A DNA stretch of 64,000 bases from Takashimella koratensis (taxonomy: Eukaryota > Basidiomycota > Tremellomycetes > Trichosporonales > Tetragoniomycetaceae): contig BCKT01000004.1 in the NCBI GenBank assembly GCA_003116875.1, positions 252,845-316,844 on the forward strand. Direction: 5' to 3'. The notes below the pieces were generated by a model. It was not told where the DNA came from. It ran no database searches and was given only the letters and a program-made list of their open reading frames with translations. Made by a program: the position numbers and the translations under genes. Positions within the stretch are counted from its first letter, which is position 1, and each line of letters begins with the position of its first letter. Below are positions 58,366-64,000 of this stretch, one piece after another.

Positions 58366-58789
58366 GTCGTCTATTTTTATATGAAAGTAGTCTAGCGGAA
58401 TGGGAACGGGACCGTGAATCGGTCACTCTCTACCAGTCTAATATACACACTGGCTGACGCTCAGAACTCGTTACACAGGGTCAACGTCGCTCCGGAGAGC
58501 GTCGTTCGATGTACTGTTGCTAGGCGTGGGATTAGGCCGGGGGCGGGGGTCTACGAGTCCGTGGAAGGGGGGAGGGGGAGGGGGACGGGGGACGGGGGTA
58601 ACGGAGAATGCGGATGGTGGTGGATGCCTCGGTCGTCGGTCGTCGTCGTCCATCGACCGATTTAAAATGGAGCGGCTGGATGGGAGAGAAAGATTACGTA
58701 ACCCCCGCTGCCACCGATGTATGAGTCATCCCCCGATCGTAAGACCGAGCATTCACAGGCAGTATCTTTATCCTAACCCCTCATATATA

Positions 58790-58806
58790 CACGTGCCGTC
58801 CACGTG
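58790..58806. promoter_or_regulatory. Paired CACGTG element, upstream of the AN1 gene
   Basis: CACGTG at 58790-58795 and 58801-58806, separated by CCGTC, again 11 bp centre to centre. It is 350 bp before the AN1 start codon and overlaps the end of a TATATA stretch. Confidence 0.6.
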
Positions 58807-59155
58807 GCCTCGGTGGCAATTCCAACTGGACGCTTCTGGCAGCGTCGCTCGGCGTCGTCGTTGTTGCTTGGCAATCACCCATCCACCACCACCACCAACA
58901 CTACCCCTCACAGACGACAAGTCAGCGTCAGGACAACGCTTGGTCAGCACTTGGCTCGGCTTCAACGTCAGCTAAGGCCACACCGACTCGGCAGGATCTG
59001 CTTTATTCACTTTGTTCTTTATCCCACCGCGACTCGTCTACTGTTTATCCCCCAACGTTCTTTGTTTGTCTTGTTCAACATCATCACTCGCCGACAGCTT
59101 ACTCGAACGCCCCACCCACATACATACCTTCTTGCCACCACTCCACCACTCACGA

Positions 59156-60590
59156 TGGCATCAGGATCCTCCACGCCGACGAGTAGTGATCGGGAGCAGC
59201 TCATGTTCCTTGGGAAAGAGTGTCACCACCCATCCTGTCATCTACACGACTTCCTCCCCTTTTCCGTAAGTTTAGCTTCTACTCCAACTCCTGAGGCATT
59301 AGCAAGTTGGTCCATAACTCACCTCTTTTAGTGCCCAGCATGCCACGAATCCTTCTGCCAACCTCACTTCCTCCCTTCCCAACACGCCTGCACCGCCCCC
59401 CTCCCAGCGTCCATGGTCGACCGAATCGCACCTTCCTGCCCACTGTGTAACGAGGTCGTCTCGTACCCTCCTGGCGGGCGAGAAGATCCCAACGAAGCGG
59501 TCGAGCGACATATCCTCTCAGGAACGTGTAGCGCCATGGAAGGAGGTGAAGCGAGGAAGAGGGCAGAGTTGAAGGCGAAGAAAGAGCGAGGAGAGATTTG
59601 TTATAGGAGAGGGTGTACGAAGCATATTGTCGTCCCCATGAAGTGTGAGGTGAGTCTGGGCTCTGGTTTGGATAACTTGGACAGAGGTCGATCGGGTCGA
59701 CTGTCTTGCTTTTTCCAAATCATCGAACCAGTCTGATCGCTTGGTAGATCATAGGTCCCCGCTGACACACAGTAGGCATGCGCACACATCTTCTGCCCTA
59801 CGCACCGACACCAAACCTCTCACTCATGCACTGCGACACCTTCCTCTTCCCGTACACCTACCCCTGTACAACCCCCTGCCCGATCCGCCGCCAAATCCGC
59901 AATGTCTCGACTCATCCCTCCTATCTCCAAACCGTCGTCTTCCACTACCCCCGCTACTGCGGCGCCTGGACCCCAGCTTGCAGCTACGAGCTCACAGCCC
60001 CGACCTGTGACAGCCAACCAGACGGCAGCCCCGAACCCGATTGAAGCGCGGGCAGCCGCTGCAGCAGCGGCGATGAAGCGCGCAGGTCAGGATGCCAAGA
60101 TTCCATTTATCAAGACCAAGACGGAGAAGTGAGTAGACCTTTCTCAGTACTCCAACACATTAAGCGAGCGCCTCGATCTCTCGGTTCCTCCACTGGTATC
60201 TGGGTTACCTTTTCTCTCTCTCATGTAGACCCGACGCTGACTCTCAACCCCAGGCGAGCGGAAGATGAAATGGCATCGAGGATGAAAGCACTCAAAGCTC
60301 GCCACGAAAAGGGACTATTAACGAAAGCCGAGGAGGTGAGGTGAATCGGTCAGATCCTTTCCCCCGGTCCTCGGGTCTTCCATCGTCCCGATGAGGAGGG
60401 AAACAGGAGGAGAGGAGGATGTAGGTGTGTGAGGGGTGGGACTGGATGTGAAATAAACACAACGACGACAGATCTGACGATTTCGCCTTTTTGGAACGCG
60501 CAGGTGAAGTACGCCGAGTTGGTTGGGGAAGGGGAAGCGAGGCGGCGGCGAAGCGGTGGGGGTAAAGACGATGGGTGTACCGTGGCGTGA
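59156..60590 (+). CDS. Two-AN1 zinc-finger protein, ZFAND2-like
   Basis: Five exons encode about 290 residues. AN1 finger 1 spans KECHHPSCHLHDFLPFSCPA and CHESFCQPHFLPSQHAC. Finger 2 spans ICYRRGCTKHIVVPMKCEAC and AHIFCPTHRHQTSHSC. The rest is Ala/Ser/Pro-rich linker and a charged helix (EDEMASRMKALKARHEKGLL, then VKYAELVGEGEARRRR). Two tandem AN1 fingers at the N-terminus are the layout of ZFAND2A/B (AIRAP), which bind the proteasome and Cdc48/p97 and respond to arsenite in animals. Yeast Cuz1 has a single AN1 finger. The role in this fungus is inferred. Paired CACGTG lies upstream. Confidence 0.85.
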
Positions 60591-61335
60591 GGCGCAAGGT
60601 GTGAGGCGTGGGAGTATCCCTGGTTGCATGTTGTTTCAAGGCCTATTTCACCCTCGACAGAGTCCAGTGACGTAGAGGTAGAGAATGGGTAGATTATTGT
60701 TGTGTATGTATCTAGCATAGCATTGTTGAGTTCTACACCTCCAACGTCGAACCGGACAGGCCCGTGGATCTGTGATCAAGGACTAACGGAACGATTGGCC
60801 AATCAGCCGAATGTTCGGCGTCGGGATACAGACAAGGGACGCTCGAGGTGCTCAGAGGGCCACATGTAGATACGAGCATGGCACTCACCCTAAGGTATCT
60901 GTCTTCAGTCATCGATCTGTGCGACTACACAAACTGGAAGATGCCAAGCGATCGGCTGGTAAAGAAAAGGGTTTTTTGCTGTCAGGGACTTTGGCAGCCA
61001 CATGTAGGGCTTAGGCATAACAACATGCCGACGGCTGGCATTTCGTGGTGACAATCTCCCAAGTTCCCGGGCGACTGTTCCGCCGCTCTTCCTGCCCCCC
61101 TCCCTTCGGGCCTACGTGCCGTCGTTGCGTTCCGTCGTCGAGATACGCAGCTTTTCCATTCCGAAAACAACTGCACCGCTGTTTCGCTTCGCCGGCGGCA
61201 GGGTGGACACGTGAATCGCACTCACATACTCACGCAAATGGACAGTACTGCATCCGGTCAAGATGTTAAGAACACCATCGGGAATTCCGTCCGATCGAAA
61301 CTCATTCGGTAGCCGCCTAGACATACAGTTGCAAA
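60591..61335. promoter_or_regulatory. Upstream region of the beta-glucosidase gene
   Basis: 745 bp without a recognised gene. It contains a perfect 12-bp palindrome GATTGGCCAATC (60793-60804), in effect two overlapping CCAAT boxes on opposite strands, and a CACGTG at 61208-61213, 123 bp before the start codon. The 11-mer GCCACATGTAG occurs twice (60859 and 60997). Confidence 0.5.
60793..60804. promoter_or_regulatory. Palindromic double CCAAT box
   Basis: GATTGGCCAATC is its own reverse complement and presents CCAAT in both directions, a possible site for the HAP/NF-Y complex, about 530 bp before the GH3 start. Confidence 0.4.
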
Positions 61336-64000
61336 ATGATCGACAGTCGCTCGTTTCTCGCCGCTTCGGTGGCAGAGCTCGTCAAGCAACTAAGCATTGA
61401 GGAGAAAGTGTCCTTGCTCGCTGGGAAAGACTGGTGGAAGTGGGTCCTAGCATTTCAGGCTTTCGCTGACAGTTTAGTACCGTTCCCATCCCTCGATTAG
61501 ATATCCCCAGGTGAGTATGGTTGTGAACCCTGCTTTCGGCTCGAACTGATATAGGATTCACTGCTTAGTGTGAAAGTGACCGATGGCCCCAATGGTGCTC
61601 GAGGCGGGTCGTTTTTCAAGATGAGTAAGTAGCAATCTTGGAGATAAGATTAACTCTGCAGCCCCTGCGACGGCGGTCCCGAACGCCACTGCGCTCGCCG
61701 CTACGTTTGACGTTGAACTCGTTTCTCGAGTCGGTCGCCTTCTCGCTGGGGAGACCAAAGCCCGTGGCGCTGTCTCTCTCCTCGCTCCGACAGTTAACAT
61801 CCAGCGCTCCCCTCTCGGCGGTCGATCTTTCGAGTCTTTCTCCGAAGACCCAACATTATCAGGTCACCTTGCTGCTGCCTACATCAACGGGCTACAAAAC
61901 GAGGGCGTAGGAAGTGTTCTCAAGCATTTCATCGCCAATGACCAAGAACATGAGCGAAATGGGGTGGACGCGATCATCTCGCCTCGGGCATTACGCGAAC
62001 TCTACCTTCGTCCGTTCCAGATCGCCCAGGCCAAGTCAAAACCATGGGCATATATGACCAGCTATAACAAATTGAACGGAGTCCACTGTTCCGAGAATCC
62101 GTGGTTGCTCAATCTTCTGAGAAAGGAGTTTGGCCACGACGGGCTGGTGATGAGTGATTGGTATGGGACGTATTCGGTCTCCGAGGCCATCAAGGCGGGT
62201 TTGGACCTCGAGATGCCTGGTCCGGCGAGATGGCGCGCAACCGAGCTGGTTCAACACGTTATCAACGCACATAAAGTCAACGAGGACAAGATAAACGAGC
62301 GCGTCACTCATATTCTCACCTGGATTCAGAAGCTGGCGAGAGCCAATGAGGAACTGGTGTTCAACCCTGTGGAGGAGTACACTCGGGCGAGAAGTGTCGA
62401 GGAGACGAGGGTGGTTCGCGAGTCGGCAGGGGATAGTATCGTGTTGCTCAAAAACGAGGGCGTCCTTCCTCTTCGCAAAGGACGAGTCGCCGTCATTGGT
62501 CCCAACGCCAAAGATCGTGTACTCACCGGCGGCGGGTCGGCACAACTTCGCTCCTCATGGTCCCAGTCCCCATGGCAGGGTCTTGTCTCCTCGAAACCCG
62601 ACTCTATTTCCCTCTCTTACTCCCTTGGCACCTACACATCCAAGTTCCTCCCCTTCCTCGACGAGAATTTTACCTGCACCGACGGGTCCCCCGGATTCGA
62701 TCTGCTCCACTACCCGATCGTCAATGGTGTCCAAGCGTCTTCTCCAGTCATTGAGGAGAAATTCGACCACTCGTATCTCCTCATGGCGGATTTCCATCCA
62801 CCTGAGTTGACAGAACAGTATTTCACCGAGATCAAGGCAGTCCTCAAAGCGCCAGAGGACGGGGAATACGAGTTTGGGTTAATGGTTACCGGTCAAGGAT
62901 GGTTATGGGTCGACGAGGTATTGGTTATTGATAATGGTCTTGACCAAGTTCGAGACACGACGACTTTCTCTAGCGGTACTGCTCAAGCTACAGGTCGAAT
63001 ATCTGTAAGGAAGGGACAGGTCAGTAAGGTTTTTTCTTAGTCTTTACACTATCAAATCGCTAATACGTTGCCACTGCCTCAGTCGTATAGTATTCGAATG
63101 CTGCACGATACCCGCCCTCCTCCATCTACCGGCAAAACCACTCCTCTTCTCATCCACGCTGTCCGCCTCGGTGCTTCACCTGTTGAAGATCCCGAAGCCT
63201 CCATTTCCTCTGCTGTCCAGCTCGCCCAGGAGTCCGACGTCGCCGTGGTCGTTGTTGGCCTTAATCCGGACTGGGAGAGCGAAGGTTTCGACCGGTCTTC
63301 TCTCTCCCTCCCTCTCCGATCCGACGAGCTCATCTCCTCCGTCGCTGCAGTCAACAAAAACACCGTCGTCATCGTCCAAGCCGGCTCAGCGATCTCCATG
63401 CCGTGGCTCAAGGATGTCGCAGCCGTCGTTCATGCCTGGTATGGCGGGAACGAAACTGGGAACGCTATTGCCGATATCATCTACGGCTCTGTCAACCCCT
63501 CAGGCCGGCTACCGATCACTTTCCCAAAACGAGAGGAAGATATTGCAGCCACGCTCAATTTCAAATCGGCAAGGACTAAAGTGCATTATGAGGAAGGGAT
63601 ATGGGTAGGGTATAAGCATCATTATGCGAGGAAGATCGAACCTCTTTTCCCCTTTGGATACGGGTTGAGCTATACCACGTTCGAGTACTCGGATTTGTCG
63701 ATCTCGACGAGTGTATTAGAAGGAAACCAGTGGGTAGCCACTGCAAGTGTCAAAGTTACCAACACCGGTACCTGTCCCGGTCGCCACTCGGTCCACTTCT
63801 ACCTCTGCCCTCCGGAAGAATCAAGCACGGGTCTGAAACACCCTAGCCACAGCCTCCAAGCATTCGCAAAGACTTCCGTCCTCCAACCTGGCTCCTTAGA
63901 GTCGGTTACTGTGTCTTTGGATAAATGTGAGTAGCGTATTTAGATGATTAAGAAATGGCCTAAGCTGATTCTTAGATGCCGTCTCGCATTGGGACGAGTA
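61336..64000 (+). CDS. Beta-glucosidase, GH3 family with PA14 domain (partial)
   Basis: Hydrolyses terminal beta-glucosides such as cellobiose. The N-terminus MIDSRSFLAASVAELVKQLS has no signal peptide, so the enzyme is probably intracellular. GH3 core: VTDGPNGARG, APTVNIQRSPLGGRSFES, SVLKHFIANDQEHERNG, and the nucleophile Asp in HDGLVMSDWYGTYS. A PA14 region is inserted (FDHSYLLMADFHPPELTEQY, YEFGLMVTGQGWLWVD), then the second GH3 domain (VAVVVVGLNPDWESEGFDRS, VVHAWYGGNETGNAIADI, FPFGYGLSYTTFEYS). The fibronectin III-like domain has begun when the window ends. Six or more exons so far. Intracellular GH3 with PA14 is typical of fungal BglI-type enzymes. Confidence 0.93.

Larger units (their letters stand above)
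58242..59155. promoter_or_regulatory. Divergent promoter region with (GGT)9 and paired CACGTG
   Basis: 914 bp between the divergent DUF2456 and AN1 genes. It holds a (GGT)9 repeat (58339-58365), which is a (CCA)-type tract in the DUF2456 leader direction, a TATA-like TATATATA at about 58783, and the CACGTG pair at 58790-58806. Confidence 0.55.

Noticed and set aside
1..64000. tRNA, rRNA, snRNA, CRISPR arrays, transposon ends and long terminal repeats
   Set aside because: Reading by eye found no cloverleaf-type A and B boxes, no U1/U6-like core, no regularly spaced repeats and no reverse transcriptase or transposase motif. Short structured RNAs inside introns cannot be excluded without a covariance-model search.

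Overview
The window is 64 kb of nuclear DNA from a basidiomycete, most likely a tremellomycete yeast or yeast-like fungus. The reasons are dense, mostly single-copy eukaryotic genes on both strands, many short introns (about 45-70 nt) with GTGAGT-type donors and a GCTGAC/CTGAC branch site just before the YAG acceptor, moderately GC-rich DNA, and fungal protein families. Species cannot be named from sequence alone. No transposon, CRISPR array, rRNA or tRNA was recognised, and the window looks like ordinary chromosome arm.

Layout. 1-24 kb is compact housekeeping territory: RPT3 (proteasome ATPase) head-to-head with ELF1; a REV1-type BRCT protein without a polymerase domain; mitochondrial IDP1 head-to-head with ALG8; a LAT-type amino acid permease; a NOL12/Rrp17-like nucleolar protein; an atypical phosphatase; a ZCCHC9-like zinc-knuckle protein head-to-head with mitochondrial ribosome recycling factor; a small CON-6-like protein; a LYC1-like acetyltransferase; an SLC35C2-like transporter; RFC5; and PHO13. 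At 24.9-26.6 kb lies an unrecognised three-exon gene that is open to its end only if one base is gained in an A6 run. 26.7-41.2 kb returns to housekeeping genes: a NOL11/Utp8-like protein, a nitrilase-family amidase, IMP2, MAP1, BOL3, APL2 and MUS81. From 41 kb the genes are further apart: a sugar/polyol MFS transporter behind a 1.9 kb upstream region, a CTLH/WD40 protein, a 4.3 kb gene-poor stretch leading to a Ser-rich LIM protein, a DUF2456 membrane protein, a two-AN1 zinc-finger protein, and a GH3 beta-glucosidase cut by the window end.

Themes. Five genes serve mitochondria (IDP1, RRF1, IMP2, BOL3 and probably the nitrilase). Three act in nucleolar or ribosomal RNA biology, and two in DNA replication and repair (RFC5, MUS81), with the BRCT protein possibly a third. 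Most neighbours are head-to-head or tail-to-tail pairs with short gaps, so promoters are probably shared.

The most striking unexplained signal is a composite element: two CACGTG boxes exactly 11 bp apart (5-bp spacer). It occurs three times, each time in an intergenic region upstream of a plus-strand gene (MUS81, the CTLH/WD40 gene, the AN1 gene). It looks like the site of a bHLH-type regulator binding as two dimers on one face of the helix. Other points of note are the REV1-like BRCT protein without a catalytic domain, the frameshifted orphan gene, an IDP1 start codon that stands alone in its exon, and probable introns in untranslated regions.
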